A model generated the notes under the pieces. The model searched no databases, was not told where the DNA came from, and was given only the letters and a program-made list of their open reading frames with translations. Both the position numbers and the translations under genes were made by a program. From Hydractinia symbiolongicarpus (lineage: Eukaryota; Cnidaria; Hydrozoa; Anthoathecata; Hydractiniidae): a DNA stretch of 64,000 bases. Shown one piece after another: positions 12,235 to 26,439 of this stretch. Location: positions 28,621,501 to 28,685,500 of the forward strand of contig NC_079881.1 in NCBI RefSeq assembly GCF_029227915.1, given 5' to 3'. The first letter of the stretch is position 1. Every line of letters starts with the position of its first letter.

Positions 12235-15200
12235 CCAATAAAACGCATGAGACTTGTAGTTTTCAGAAATGTTTTCATTTTTGATGAGACGCTTAATGAA
12301 AGTGGTTTGATCGCCGGCAAAGGAAAACCCACGATTTCCCGTAAATCCCGGGCTTGGCCCGTATAGTCGAATGTATACAAAGAAAGTACCCAGGGAGTAA
12401 ACTCATTTCCAAAACGATTTTTTAAATTATCTTTTCACCACTAAAACGCATGAGACTTCTAGTTTTCAAAAATGTTTTCATTTTTGATGAGACGCTGAAT
12501 AAAAGAAGTTACTCGCCGGCAAACGAAAACCCGCCATTTCCCGTAAACCCCGGGCTTGGCCCGTATAGTCAAAAGTATACAAAGAAAGTACCCGGGGTGT
12601 AAACTGATTTCCCGAACGATTTTTTAAATTATTATTTCACCACTAAAGCCCATGAGACTTGTAGTTTTTAAAAATGTTTTTATTTTTGATGAGACGCTGA
12701 ATGAAAGAAGTTTAATCGCCGGCAAACGAAAACCCGCGACTTCCCGTAAATCCCGGACTCGGCCCGTATAGTCAAAAGTATACAAAGAAAGTACCCAGGG
12801 AGTAAACTCATTTCCCGAACGATTTTTTAAATTATTTTTTCACCACTAAAACGCACGAGACTTGTAGTTTTCAGAAATCTTTTCATTTTTGATGAGACGC
12901 TTAATGAAAGTGGTTTAATCGCCGGCAAACGAAAACCTGCAATTTCCCGTAAATCCCGGGCTTGGCCCGTATAATCGAATGTATACAAAGAAAGTACCCT
13001 GTGAGTAAACTCATTTCCAAAACGATTTTTCAAATTATCTTTTCACCACTAAAACGCATGAGACTTGTAGTTTTCAAAAATGTTTTCATTTTTGACGAGA
13101 CACTGAATAAAAGAAGTTTAATCGCCGACAAACGAAAACCCGCCATTTCCCGTAAATCCCGGGCTTGGCCCCTATAGTCAAAAGTATACAAAGAAAGTAC
13201 CCAGGAAGTAAACTCATTTCCCGAACGATTTTTTATATTATTTTTTCACCACTAAATCGCATGAGACTTGTAGTTTTCAAAAATGTTTTCATTTTTGATG
13301 GGACGCTGAATAAAAGAAGTTTAATCGCCGGCAAACGAAAACCCGCAATTTCCCGTAAATCGCGGACTCGGCCCGTATAGTCAAAAGTATACAAAGAAAG
13401 TACCCAGGGAGTAAACTCATTTTCCGAACGATTTTTTAATATATTTATTCACCACTAAAACGAATGAGACTTGTAGTTTTCAAAAATGTTTTTATTTTTG
13501 ATGAGACGCTTAATGAAAGAGGTTTAATCGCCGGCAAACGAAAACCAGCGATTTCCCCTAAATCTCGGGCTTGGCCCGTGTAGTCGAATGTATACAAAGA
13601 AAGTACCCAGGGAGTAAACTCATTTCCCGAACGATTTTTTAAATTTTTTTTTCACCACTAAAACGCATGAGACTTGTAGTTTTCAGAAATCTTTTCATTT
13701 TTGATGAGACGCTTAATGAAAGTGGTTTAATCGCCGGCCAACGAAAACCCGCGATTTCCCGTAAATCGCGGACTCGGCCCGTATAGTCAAAAGTATACAA
13801 AGAAAGTACCCAGGGAGTAAACTCATTTTCCGAACGATTTTTTAATATATTTATTCACCAATAAAACGCATGAGACTTGTAGTTTTCAGAAATGTTTTCA
13901 TTTTTGATGAGACGCTTAATGAAAGTGGTTTGATCGCCGGCAAAGGAAAACCCGCGATTTCCCGTAAATCCCGGGCTTGGCCCGTATAGTCGAATGTATA
14001 CAAAGAAAGTACCCAGGGAGTAAACTCATTTCCAAAACGATTTTTTAAATTATCTTTTCACCACTAAAACGCATGAGACTTCTAGTTTTCAAAAATGTTT
14101 TCATTTTTGATGAGACGCTGAATAAAAGAAGTTAATCGCCGGCAAACGAAAACCCGCCATTTCCCGTAAACCCTGGGCTTGGCCCGTATAGTCAAAAGTA
14201 TACAAAGAAAGTACCCGGGGTGTAAACTGATTTCCCGAACGATTTTTTAAATTATTATTTCACCACTAAAGCCCATGAGACTTGTAGTTTTTAAAAATGT
14301 TTTTATTTTTGATGAGACGCTGAATGAAAGAAGTTTAATCGCCGGCAAACGAAAACCCGCGACTTCCCGTAAATCCCGGACTCGGCCCGTATAGTCAAAA
14401 GTATACAAAGAAAGTACCCAGGGAGTAAACTCATTTCCCGAACGATTTTTTAAATTATTTTTTCACCACTAAAACGCACGAGACTTGTAGTTTTCAGAAA
14501 TCTTTTCATTTTTGATGAGACGCTTAATGAAAGTGGTTTAATCGCCGGCAAACGAAAACCTGCAATTTCCCGTAAATCCCGGGCTTGGCCCGTATAATCG
14601 AATGTATACAAAGAAAGTACCCTGTGAGTAAACTCATTTCCAAAACGATTTTTCAAATTATCTTTTCACCACTAAAACGCATGAGACTTGTAGTTTTCAA
14701 AAATGTTTTCATTTTTGACGAGACACTGAATAAAAGAAGTTTAATCGCCGACAAACGAAAACCCGCCATTTCCCGTAAATCCCGGGCTTGGCCCCTATAG
14801 TCAAAAGTATACAAAGAAAGTACCCAGGAAGTAAACTCATTTCCCGAACGATTTTTTATATTATTTTTTCACCACTAAATCGCATGAGACTTGTAGTTTT
14901 CAAAAATGTTTTCATTTTTGATGGGACGCTGAATAAAAGAAGTTTAATCGCCGGCAAACGAAAACCCGCAATTTCCCGTAAATCGCGGACTCGGCCCGTA
15001 TAGTCAAAAGTATACAAAGAAAGTACCCAGGGAGTAAACTCATTTTCCGAACGATTTTTTAATATATTTATTCACCACTAAAACGAATGAGACTTGTAGT
15101 TTTCAAAAATGTTTTTATTTTTGATGAGACGCTTAATGAAAGAGGTTTAATCGCCGGCAAACGAAAACCAGCGATTTCCCCTAAATCTCGGGCTTGGCCC

Positions 15201-15480
15201 GTGTAGTCGAATGTATACAAAGAAAGTACCCAGGGAGTAAACTCATTTCCCGAACGATTTTTTAAATTTTTTTTTCACCACTATAACGCATGAGACTTGT
15301 AGTTTTCAGAAATCTTTTCATTTTTGATGAGACGCTTAATGAAAGTGGTTTAATCGCCGGCCAACGAAAACCCGCGATTTCCCGTAAATCGCGGACTCGG
15401 CCCGTATAGTCAAAAGTATACAAAGAAAGTACCCAGGGAGTAAAACTCATTTTCCGAACGATTTTTTAATATATTTATTC
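12235..15480. repeat. Tandem duplication, 2 x 1623 bp (8-mers)
   Basis: 12235-13857 and 13858-15480 repeat at 1623 bp. Markers: CACCAATAAAACG with CAGAAATG, the CCCTGTGAG monomer ending in CCCCTATAG, the GATGGGACGCTG monomer, and the CCGGCCAACG variant (about 13735 and 15358). The second copy carries a one-base insertion, GTAAAACTC, near 15440. The first part of the unit is also related to about 7.7-9.2 kb at an offset of 4464 bp. Edges are approximate. Confidence 0.8.
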
Positions 15481-17126
15481 ACCACTAAAACGAATGAGAC
15501 TTGTAGTTTTCAAAAATGTTTTTATTTTTGATGAGACGCTTAATGAAAGAGGTTTAATCGCCGGCAAACGAAAACCAGCGATTTCCCCTAAATCTCGGGC
15601 TTGGCCCGTGTAGTCGAATGTATACAAAGAAAGTACCCAGGGAGTAAACTCATTTCCCGAACGATTTTTTAAATTTTTTTTTCACCACTAAAACGCATGA
15701 GACTTGTAGTTTTCAGAAATCTTTTCATTTTTGATGAGACGCTTAATGAAAGTGGTTTAATCGCCGGCAAACGAAAACCCGCGATTTCCCGTAAATCCTG
15801 GGCTTGGCCCGTATAGTCAAAAGTATACAAAGAAGGTACCCGGGGTGTAAACTCATTTCCAAAACGATTTTTCAAATTATCTTTTCACCACTAAAACGCA
15901 TGAGACTTGTAGTTTTCAAAAATGTTTTCATTTTTGATGAGACACTGAATAAAAGAAGTTTAATCGCCGGCAAACGAAAACCCGCGATTTCCCGTAAATC
16001 CCGGACTCGGCCCGTATACTCAAAAGTATACAAAGAAAGTACCCAGGGAAAAAACTCATTTCCCGAACGATTTTTTGAATTATTTTTCCACCACTAAAAC
16101 GCATGAGACTTGCAGTTTTCAGAAATGTTTTCATTTTTGATAAGACGCTGAATAAAGGAAGTTTAATCGCCGGCAAACGAAAACCTGCGATTTCCCGTAA
16201 ATCTTGGACTCGGCCCGTATAGTCAAAAGTATACAAAGAAAGTACCCAGGGTGTAAACTTATTTCCCGAACGATTTTTTAAATTATTATTTCACCACTAA
16301 AGCCCATGAGACTTGTAGTTTTTAAAAATGTTTTCATTTTTGATGAGACGTTGAATAAAAGAAGTTTAATCGCCGGCAAACGAAAACCTGCGATTTCCCG
16401 TAAATCCTGGACTCGGCCCGTATAGTCGAATGTATACAAAGAAAGTACCCTGTGAGTAAACTCATTTCCAAAACGATTTTTTAAATTATATTTTCACCAC
16501 TAAAACGCATGAGACTTGTAGTTTTCAAAAATGTTTTCATTTTTGATGAGACGCTGAATAAAAGAGGTTTAATCGCCGGCAAACGAAAACCCGCGATTTC
16601 CCGTAAATCCCGGACTCGGCCCGTATAGTCAAAAGTATACAAAGAAAGTACCCAGTGAGTAAACTCATTTTCCGAACGATTTTTTAAATTATTTTTTCAC
16701 CATTAAAACACATGAGACTTGTAGTTTTCAAAAATGTTTTCATTTTTAATGAGGCGCTTAATGAAAGAGGTTTAATCGCCGGCAAACGAAAACCAGCGAT
16801 TTCCCCTAACTCCCGGGCTTGGCCCGTGTAGTCGAATGTATACAAAGAAAGTACCCAGGGAGTAAACTCATTTCCCGAACGATTTTTTAATTTTTTTTTT
16901 GACCACTAAAACGCATGAGACTTGTAGTTTTTAAAAAATTTTTCATTTTTGATGAGACGCTGAATAAAAGAAGTTTAATCGCCGGCAAACGAACACCCGC
17001 GATTTCCCGTAAATCCTGGACTCGACCCGTATAGTCAAAAGTATACAAAGAAAGTAACCAGGGAGTAAACTCATTTCCCGAACGATTTTTTAAATTATTT
17101 TTTCACCACTAAAACGCATGAGACTT

Positions 17127-17948
17127 GTAGTTTTCAAAATTTTTTTCATTTTTGATGAGACGCTGAATAAAAGAAGTTTAATCGCCGGCAAACGAAAAAC
17201 CGCGATTTCCCGTAAATCCTAGGCTTAGCCCGTATAGTCAAAAGTATACAAAGAAAGTACCCAGGGAGTAAACTCATTTCCCGAACGATTTTTTAATTTT
17301 TTTTTCACTACTAAAACGCATGAGACTTTTAGTTTTCAAAAATGCTTTCATTTTTGATGAGACGCTTAATGAAAGAGGTTTAATCGCCGGCAAACGAACA
17401 CCCGCGATTTCCCGTAAATCCCGGGCTTGGCCCGTATAGTCGAATGTATACAAAAAAAGTATCATGTGAGTAAACTCATTTCCAGAACGATTTTTTAAAT
17501 TATTTTCCTACCACTAAAACGCATAAGACTTGTAGTTTTCAAAATTGTTTTCATTTTTGATGAGACGCTGAATAAAAGAAGTTTAATCGCCGGCAAACGA
17601 AAACCTGCGATTTCCCGTAAATCCCTGGCTTGGTCCGTATAGTCAAAAGTATACAAAGAAAGTACCCAGGGAGTAAACTCATTTCCCGAACGATTTTTTT
17701 ATTTACTTTTTCACCACTAAAACGCATGAGACTTGTATTTTTCAAAAATGTTTTCATTTTTGATGAGACGCTGAATAAAAGAAGTTTAATCGCCGGCAAA
17801 CGAAAACCTGCGATTTCCCGTAAATCCCGGACTCGGCCCGTATAGTCAAAAGTATACAAAGAAAGTACCCAGGGAGTAAACTCATTTCCCAAACGATTTT
17901 TTAAATTATTATTTGACCACTAAAGCCCATGAGACTTGTAGTTTTTAA
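17127..17948. repeat. Four-monomer segment copied at +1421 bp
   Basis: Matches 18548-19369 at seven monomer lengths. Shared unusual words are CAAAATTTTTTTCATT, AATCCTAGGCTTAGCCCG, TATACAAAAAAAGTATCATG, CCTACCACTAAAACGCATAAG and CCCTGGCTTGGTCCG. Part of it is found again near 21.5-22.1 kb at an offset near 4257 bp. The intervening monomers do not match well, so this is an old or partly overwritten HOR. Confidence 0.75.
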
Positions 17949-18547
17949 AAAGGTTTTCATTTTTGATGAGACGCTGAATCAAAAGAAGTTTCATCGCCGG
18001 CAAAGGAAAACCGGCGATTTCGCGTAAATCCCGGGCTTGGCCCGTAGAGTCGAATGTATACAAAGAAAGTACCCTGTGAGTAAACTCATTTCCAAAACGA
18101 CTTTTTAAATTATCTTTTCACCACTAAAACGCATGAGACTTGTAGTTTTTAAAAATGTTTTCATTTTTGATGAGACGCTGAATAAAAGAAGTTTAATCGC
18201 CGGCAAACGAAAACCCGCGATTTCCCGTAAATCCTGGACTCGACCCGTATAGTCAAAAGTATACAAAGAAAGTACCCAGGGAGTAAACTCATTTCCCGAA
18301 CGATTTTTTAAATTATTTTTTCACCACTAAAACGCATGAGACTTGTAGTTTTCAAAAATGTTTTTATTTTTGATGAGACGCTGAATAAAAGAGGTTTAAT
18401 CGCCGGCAAACGAAAACCCGCGATTTCACGTAAATCCAGGGCTTGGCCCGTATAGTCGAATATATACAAAGAAAGTACCCTGCGAATAAACTCATTTCCA
18501 GAACGATTTTTTAAATTATTTTTTCACAACTGAAACGCATAAGACTT

Positions 18548-19369
18548 GTAGTTTTCAAAATTTTTTTCATTTTTGATGAGACGCTGAATAAAAGAAGTTT
18601 AATCGCCGGCAAACGAAAAACCGCGATTTCCCGTAAATCCTAGGCTTAGCCCGTATAGTCAAAAGTATACAAAGAAAGTACCCAGGGAGTAAACTCATTT
18701 CCCGAACGATTTTTTAATTTTTTTTTCAATACTAAAACGCATGAGACTTTTAGTTTTCAAAAATGCTTTCATTTTTGATGAGACGCTTAATGAAAGAGGT
18801 TTAATCGCCGGCAAACGAACACCCGCGATTTCCCGTAAATCCCGGGCTTGGCCCGTATAGTCGAATGTATACAAAAAAAGTATCATGTGAGTAAACTCAT
18901 TTCCAGAACGATTTTTTAAATTATTTTCCTACCACTAAAACGCATAAGACTTGTAGTTTTCAAAATTGTTTTCATTTTTGATGAGACGCTGAATAAAAGA
19001 AGTTTAATCGCCGGCAAACGAAAACCTGCGATTTCCCGTAAATCCCTGGCTTGGTCCGTATAGTCAAAAGTATACAAAGAAAGTACCCAGGGAGTAAACT
19101 CATTTCCCGAACGATTTTTTTATTTACTTTTTCACCACTAAAACGCATGAGACTTGTATTTTTCAAAAATGTTTTCATTTTTGATGAGACGCTGAATAAA
19201 AGAAGTTTAATCGCCGGCAAACGAAAACCTGCGATTTCCCGTAAATCCCGGACTCGGCCCGTATAGTCAAAAGTATACAAAGAAAGTACCCAGGGAGTAA
19301 ACTCATTTCCCAAACGATTTTTTAAATTATTATTTCACCACTAAAGCCCATGAGACTTGTAGTTTTTAA
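18548..19369. repeat. Second copy of the 17127-17948 segment
   Basis: Nearly identical to 17127-17948. The match stops about where the first copy has TTTGACCAC and AAAAAGGTTTTC while this copy has TTTCACCAC and AAAAATGTTTTC. The monomer with TTTGACCAC and AAAAAGG appears slightly further on here, at about 19539, consistent with insertion or loss of one monomer. Confidence 0.75.
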
Positions 19370-19524
19370 AAATGTTTTCATTTTTGATGAGACGCTGAAT
19401 AAAAGAAGTTTAATCGCCGGCAAACGAAAACCTGCGATTTCCCGTAAATCCCGGACTCGGCCCGTATAGTCAAAAGTATACAAAGAAAGTACCCAGGGAG
19501 TAAACTCATTTCCCAAACGATTTT

Positions 19525-20140
19525 TTAAATTATTATTTGACCACTAAAGCCCATGAGACTTGTAGTTTTTAAAAAGGTTTTCATTTTTGATGAGACGCTG
19601 AATAAAAGAAGTTTAATCGCCGGCAAACGAAAACCCGCGATTTCCCGTAAATCCCGACTCGGCCGTATAGTCAAAAGTATACAAAGAAAGTACCCAGGGA
19701 GTAAACTCATTTCCCGAACGATTTTTTTAATTATTTTTTCACCACTAAAACGCATGAGAATTGTAGTTTTCAGAAATGTTTTCATTTTTGATGAGACGCT
19801 TAATGAAAGTGGTTTAATCGCCGGCAAAGGAAAACCGGCGATTTCGCGTAAATCCCGGGCTTGGCCCGTAGAGTCGAATGTATACAAAGAAAGTACCCTG
19901 TGAGTAAACTCATTTCCAAAACGACTTTTTAAATTATCTTTTCACCACTAAAACGCATGAGACTTGTAGTTTTCAAAAATGTTTTCATTTTTGATGAGAC
20001 GCTGAATAAAAGAAGTTTAATCGCCGGCAAACGAAAACCCGCCATTTCCTGTAAACCCCGTGCTTGGCCCGTATAGTCAAAAGTATACAAAGAAAGTACC
20101 CGGGGTGTAAACTCATTTGCCGAACGTTTTTTTAAATTAT
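19525..20140. repeat. Three-monomer segment copied at +3036 bp
   Basis: Matches about 22561-23170. Shared markers are the AAAAAGGTTTTC monomer, the shortened CCCGACTCGGCCGTATAG, GAGAATTGTAG, the GGAAAACCGGCGATTTCGCG end, and CGCCATTTCCTGTAAA with CGTGCTTGG. The two copies differ at scattered single bases, for example CGTAGAGTCG here and CGTATAGTCG at 22.9 kb. Confidence 0.75.
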
Positions 20141-23100
20141 TATTTCACCACTAAAGCCCATGAGACTTGTAGTTTTTAAAAATGTTTTCATTTTTGATGA
20201 GACGCTGAATAAAAGAAGTTTAATCGCCGGCAAACGAAAACCCGCGACTTCCCGTAAATCCCGGACTCGGCCCGTATAGTCGAAAGTATAAAAAGAAAGT
20301 ACCCACGAAGTAAACTCATTTCCCGAACGATTTTTTAAATTATTTTTTCACCACTAAAACGCATGAGACTAGTAGTTTTCAAATTTGTTTTCTTTTTTCA
20401 TGAGACGCTGAATAAAAGAAGTTTAATCGCCGGCAAACGAAAACCCGCGATTTCCCGTAAATCCCGGGCTTGGCCCGTATAGTCAAAAGTATAGAAAGAA
20501 AGTACCCAGGGAGTAAACTCATTTCCCGAACGATTTATTAATTTATTTTTTCACCACTATAACGCATGAGACTTGTAGTTTTCAAAAATGTTTTTATTTT
20601 TGATGAGACGCTGAATAAAAGAAGTTTAATCGGCGGCAAACGAAAACCCGCGATTTCCCGTAAATCCTGACTCGACCGTATAGTCAAAAGTTTACAAAGA
20701 ATGTACCCAGGGAGTAAACTCATTTCCAAAACGATTTTTTAAATTATCTTTTCACCACTAAAACGCATCAGACATGTAGTTTTCAAAAATGATTTCATTT
20801 TTGATGAGACGCTTAATGAAAGAGGTTTAATCGCCGGCAAACGAAAAACCCCGATTTCCCGTAAATCCCGACTCGGCCCGTATAGTCAAAAGTATACAAA
20901 GAAAGTACTTAGGGAGTAAACTCATTTCCCGAACGATTTTTTAAATTATTTTTTCACCACTAAAACGCATGAGACGTGTAGTTTTCAGAAATGTTTTCAT
21001 TTTTGATGAGACGCTTAATGAAAGTGGTTTAATCGCCGGCAAAAGAAAACCCGCGATTTCCCGTAAATCCCGGGCTTGGCCCGTATAGTCGAATGTATAC
21101 AAAGAAAGTACCCTGTGAGTAAACTCATTTCCAAAACGATTTTTTAAATTATCTTTTCACCACTAAAAGGCATGAGACTTGTAGTTTTCAAAAATGTTTT
21201 CATTTTTGATGCGACGCTGAATAAAAAAAGTTTAATCGCCGGCAACCGAAAACCCGCCATTTTCTGTAAACCCTGGGCTTGGCCTGTATAGTCAAAAGTA
21301 TACAAAGAAAGTACCCGGGGTGTAAACTCATTTCCCAAACGATTTTTTAAATTATTATTTCACCACTAAAGCCCATGAGACTTGTAGTTTTTAAAAAATT
21401 TTTCATTTATGATGAGACGCTGAATAAAAGAAGTTTAATCGCCGGCAAACGAAAACCCGCAACTTCCCGTAAATCCCGGACTCGGCCCATATAGTCAAAA
21501 GTATACAAAGAAAGTACCCAGGGAGTAAACTCATTTCCCGAACGATTTTTTAATTTTTTTTTCACTACTAAAACGCATGAGACTTTTAGTTTTCAAAAAT
21601 GCTTTCATGTTTGATGAGACGCTTAATGAAAGAGGTTTAATCGCCGGCAAATGAACACCCGCGATTTCCCGTAAATCCCGGGCTTGGCCCGTATAGTCGA
21701 ATGTATACAAAAAAAGTATCATGTGAGTAAACTCATTTCCAGAACGATTTTTTAAACTATTTTCCTACCACTAAAACGCATAAGACTTGTAGTTTTCAAA
21801 ATTGTTTTCATTTTTGATGAGACGCTGAATAAAAGAAGTTTAATCGCCGGCAAACGAAAACCTGCGATTTCCCGTAAATCCCTGGCTTGGTCCGTATAGT
21901 CAAAAGTATACAAATAAAGTACCCAGGGAGTAAACTCATTTCCCGAACGATTTTTTAATTTACTTTTTCACCACTAAAACGCATGAGACTTGTAGTTTTC
22001 AAAAATGTTTTCATTTTTGATGAGACGCTGAATAAAAGAAGTTTAATCGCCGGCAAACGAAAACCTGCGATTTCCCGTAAATCCCGGACTCGGCCCGTAT
22101 AGTCAAAAGTATACAAAGAAAGTACCCAGGGAGTAAACTCATTTCCCAAACGATTTTTTAAATTATTATTTCACCACTAAAGCCTATGAGACTTGTAGTT
22201 TTTAAAAATGTTTTCATTTTTGATGAGACGCTGAATAAAAGAAGTTTAATCGCCGGCAAACGAAAACCCGCGATTTCCCGTAAATCCCGACTTGGCCGTA
22301 TAGTTAAAAGTATACAAAGAAAGTACCCAGGGAGTAAACTCTTTTCCCGAACGATTTTTTAATTTATTTTCTCACCACTAAAACGCATGAGACTTGTAGT
22401 TTTCAAAAATGTTTTCATTTTTGATGAGACGCTGAATAAGAGAAGTTTAATCGCCGGCAAACGAAAACCTGCGATTTCCCGTAAATCCCGGACTCGCCCG
22501 TATAATCAAAAGTATACAAAGAAAGTACCCAGGGAGTAAACTCATTTCCCAAACGATTTTTTAAATTATTATTTCACCACTAAAGCCCATGAGACTTGTA
22601 GTTTTTAAAAAGGTTTTCATTTTTGATGAGACGCTGAATAAAAGAAGTTTAATCGCCGGCAAACGAAAACCCGCGATTTCCCGTAAATCCCGACTCGGCC
22701 GTATAGTCAAAAGTATACAAAGAAAGTACCCAGGGAGTAAACTCATTTCCCTAACGATGTTTTTAATTATTTTTTCACCACTAAAACGCATGAGAATTGT
22801 AGTTTTCAGAAATGTTTTCATTTTTGATGAGACGCTTAATGAAAGTGGTTTAATCGCCGGCAAAGGAAAACCGGCGATTTCGCGTAAATCCCGGGCTTGG
22901 CCCGTATAGTCGAATGTATACAAAGAAAGTACCCTGTGAGTAAACTCATTTCCAAAACGATTTCTTAAATTATCTTTTCACCACTAAAACGCATGAGACT
23001 TGTAGTTTTCAAAAATGTTTTCATTTTTGATGAGACGCTGAATAAAAGAAGTTTAATCGCCGGCAAACGAAAACCCGCCATTTCCTGTAAACTCCGTGCT

Positions 23101-26100
23101 TGGCCCGTATAGTCAAAAGTATACAAAGAAAGTACCCGGGGTGTAAACTCATTTCCCGAACGATTTTTTAAATTATTATTTCACCACTAAAGCCCATGAG
23201 ACTTGTAGTTTTCAAAAATGTTTTCATTTTTGATGGGACGCTGAATAAAAGAAGTTTAATCGCCGGCAAACGAAAACCCGCGATTTCCCGTAAATCCCGG
23301 ACTCGGCCCGTATAGTCAAAAGTATACGAAGAAAGTATCCAGGGAGTAAACTCATTTTCCGAACGATTTTTTCAATTATTCTTTCACCACTAAAACGCAT
23401 GAGACTTGTAGTTTATAAAAATGTTTTCATTTTTGATGAGACGCTTAATGAAAGAGGTTTAATCGCCGGCAAACAAAAACCCGCGATTTCCCGTAAATCC
23501 CGGGCTTGGCCCGTATAGTCGAATGTATACAAAGAAAGTACCCTGTGAGTAAACTCATTTCCCGAACGATTTTTTATATTATGTTTTCACCACTAAAAGG
23601 CATGAGACTTGTAGTTTTCAAACATGTTTTCATTTTTGATGGGACGCTGAATAAAAGAAGTTTAATCGCCGGCAAACGAAAACCCGCGATTTCCCGTAAA
23701 CCCCGGACTCGGCCCGTATAGTCGAAAGTATACAAAAAAAGTACCCAGGGAGTTAACTCATTTTCCGAACGATTTTTTAAATTATTTTTTGACCACTAAA
23801 ACGCATGAGACTTGTAGTTTTCAAAAATGTTTTCATTTTTGATGAGACGCTGAATAAAAGACGTTTAATCGCCGGCAAACGAAAACCCGCCATTTCCCGT
23901 AAATCCCGGGCTTGGCCCGTATAGTCGAATGTATACAAAGAAAGTACCCTGTGAGTAAACTCATTTCCAAAACGATTTTTTAAATTATCTTTTCACCACT
24001 AAAAGGCATGAGACTTGTAGTTTTCAAAAATGTTTTCATTTTTGATGAGACGCTGAATAAAAAAAGTTTAATCGCCGGCAACCGAAAACCCGCCATTTTC
24101 TGTAAACCCTGGGCTTGGCCTGTATAGTCAAAAGTATACAAAGAAAGTACCCGGGGTGTAAACTCATTTCCCGAACGATTTTTTAAATTATTATTTCACC
24201 ACTAAAGCCCATGTGACTTGTAGTTTTTAAAAATTTTTTCATTTATGATGAGACGCTGAATAAAAGAAGTTTAATCGCCGGCAAACGAAAGCCGCAACTT
24301 CCCGGAAATCCCGGACTCGGCCCATATAGTCAAAAGTATACAAAGAAAGTACCCAGGGAGTAAACTCATTTCCCGAACGATTTTTTAAATTATTTTTTTA
24401 CCACTAAAACGCATGAGACTTGTAGTTTTCAGAAATGTTTTCATTTTTGATGGGACGCTGAATAAAAGAAGTTTAATCGCCGGCAAACGAAAACCCGCGA
24501 TTTCCCGTAAACCCCGGACTCGGCCCGTATAGTCAAAAGTATACGAAGAAAGTATCCAGGGAGTAAACTCATTTTCCGAACGATTTTTTCAATTATTTTT
24601 TGACCACTAAAACGCATGAGACTTGTAGTTTTCAAAAATGTTTTCATTTTTGATGAGACGCTGAATAAAAAAAGTTTAATCGCCGGCAACCGAAAACCCG
24701 CCATTTTCTGTAAACCCTGGGCTTGGCCTGTATAGTCAAAAGTATACAAAGAAAGTACCCAGGGAGTTAACTCATTTCCCGAACGATTTTTTAAATTATT
24801 TTTTTACCACTAAAACGCATGAGACTTGTAGTTTTCAGAAATGTTTTCATTTTTGATGAGACGCTTAATGAAAGTGGATTAATCGCCGGCAAACGAAAAC
24901 CCGCGATTTCCCGTAAATCCCGGGCTTGGCCCGTATAGTGAAAAGTATACAAAGAAAGTACCCAGGGAGTAAACTCATTTCCTGAACGATTTTTTATATT
25001 ATTTTTTCACCACTAAAACGCATGAGACTTTTAGTTTTCAAAAATGTTTTCATTTTTGATGGGACGCTGAATAAAAGAAGTTTAATCGCCGGCAAACGAA
25101 AACCCGCGATTTCCCGTAAATCCCGGACTCGGCCCGTATAGTCAAAAGTATACGAAGAAAGTATCCAGGGAGTAAACTCATTTTCCGAACGATTTTTTCA
25201 ATTATTCTTTCACCACTAAAACGCATGAGACTTGCAGTTTTCAAAAATGTTTTGATTTTTGATGAGACGCTTAATGAAAGATGTTTAATCGCCGGCAAAC
25301 GAAAACTAGCAATTTCCCCTAAATCCCGGGCTTGACCCGTGTAGTCGAATGTATACAAAGAAAGTACCCAGGGAGTAAACTCATTTCCCGAACGATTTTT
25401 TAATTTTTTTTTTCACCACTAAAACGCATGAGACTTGTAGTTTATAAAAATGTTTTCATTTTTGATGAGACGCTTAATGAAAGAGGTTTAATCGCCGGCA
25501 AACAAAAACCCGCGATTTCCCGTAAATCCCGGGCTTGGCCCGTATAGTCGAATGTATACAAAGAAAGTACCCTGTGAGTAAACTCATTTCCCGAACGATT
25601 TTTTATATTATGTTTTCACCACTAAAAGGCATGAGACTTGTAGTTTTCAAAAATGTTTTCATTTTTGATGGGACGCTGAATAAAAGAAGTTTAATCGCCG
25701 GCAAACGAAAACCCGCGATTTCCCGTAAACCCCGGACTCGGCCCGTATAGTCGAAAGTATACAAAAAAAGTACCCAGGGAGTTAACTCATTTTCCGAACG
25801 ATTTTTTAAATTATTTTTTGACCACTAAACCGCATGAGATTTGTAGTTTTCAAAAATGTTTTCATTTTTGATGAGACGCTGAATAAAAGACGTTTAATCG
25901 CCGGCAAACGAAAACCCGCCATTTCCTGTAAACCCCGGGCTTGGCCCGTATAGTCAAAAGTATACAAAGAAAGTACCCGGGGTGTAAACTCATTTCCCGA
26001 ACGATTTTTTAAATTATTATTTCACCACTAAAGCCCATGAGACTTGTAGTTTTTAAAAATGTTTTCATTTTTGATGAGACGCTGAATAAAAGAAGTTTAA

Positions 26101-26439
26101 TCGCCGGCAAACGAAAACCCGCGACTTCCCGTAAATCCCGGACTAGGCCCGTATAGTCAAAAGTATACAAAGAAAGTACCCACGAAGTAAACTCATTTCC
26201 CGAACGATTTTTTAAATTGTTTTTTCACCACTAAAACGCATGAGATTAGTAGTTTTCAAATTTGTTTTCATTTTTGATGAGACGCTGAATAAAAGAAGTT
26301 TAATCGCCGGCAAACGAAAACCCGCGATTTCCCGTAAATCCCGGGCTTGGCCCGTATAGTCAAAAGTATACAAAGAAAGTACCCAGGGAGTAAACTCATT
26401 TCCCGAACGATTTATTAATTTATTTTTTCACCACTATAA

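Larger units (their letters stand above)
1..16350. repeat. Left domain: six-type HOR family, reshuffled
   Basis: About 79 monomers, mostly from a recurring order of six types. Diagnostic words: a, TTTCCAAAACG with CTTCTAG and CGCCATTTCCCG; b, CCCGGGGTGTAAACTG with GACTTCCCG; c, TCTGCAACACTAGAACG; d, CCCAGAGAG with AAATTACTTTTTC; e, ACAGAGAAAG with GATGAGCGCTG (1 bp shorter); f, CACCAATAAAACG with GTGGTTTGATCG and GGAAAACCC. Other types (for example TAATATATTTATTCACC) are mixed in from about 3.9 kb on. The domain is a mosaic of block copies listed separately. The right edge is where the match to the 11.4 kb copy stops, near 16350; it is a sequence transition inside the array, not an end of the array. 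Confidence 0.85.
16350..23500. repeat. Central diverged domain, first part
   Basis: Monomers differ more from one another and have more indels. Many have a 201-bp form in which CCCGGACTCGGCCCG is shortened to CCCGACTCGGCCG. Between 16027 and 34477 (this domain plus the next) 91 monomers show a net loss of 23 bases, against 8 in the 78 monomers to the left. Types e and f of the left domain are not seen here. Local duplications are imperfect, for example 17127-17948 against 18548-19369, and about 19.52-20.1 kb against 22.56-23.1 kb. Confidence 0.8.

Noticed and set aside
16340-16450. Boundary near 16350 as an array edge or transposon insertion
   Set aside because: Monomer phase continues across it without a target-site duplication or foreign sequence. 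Only the monomer subtype changes.
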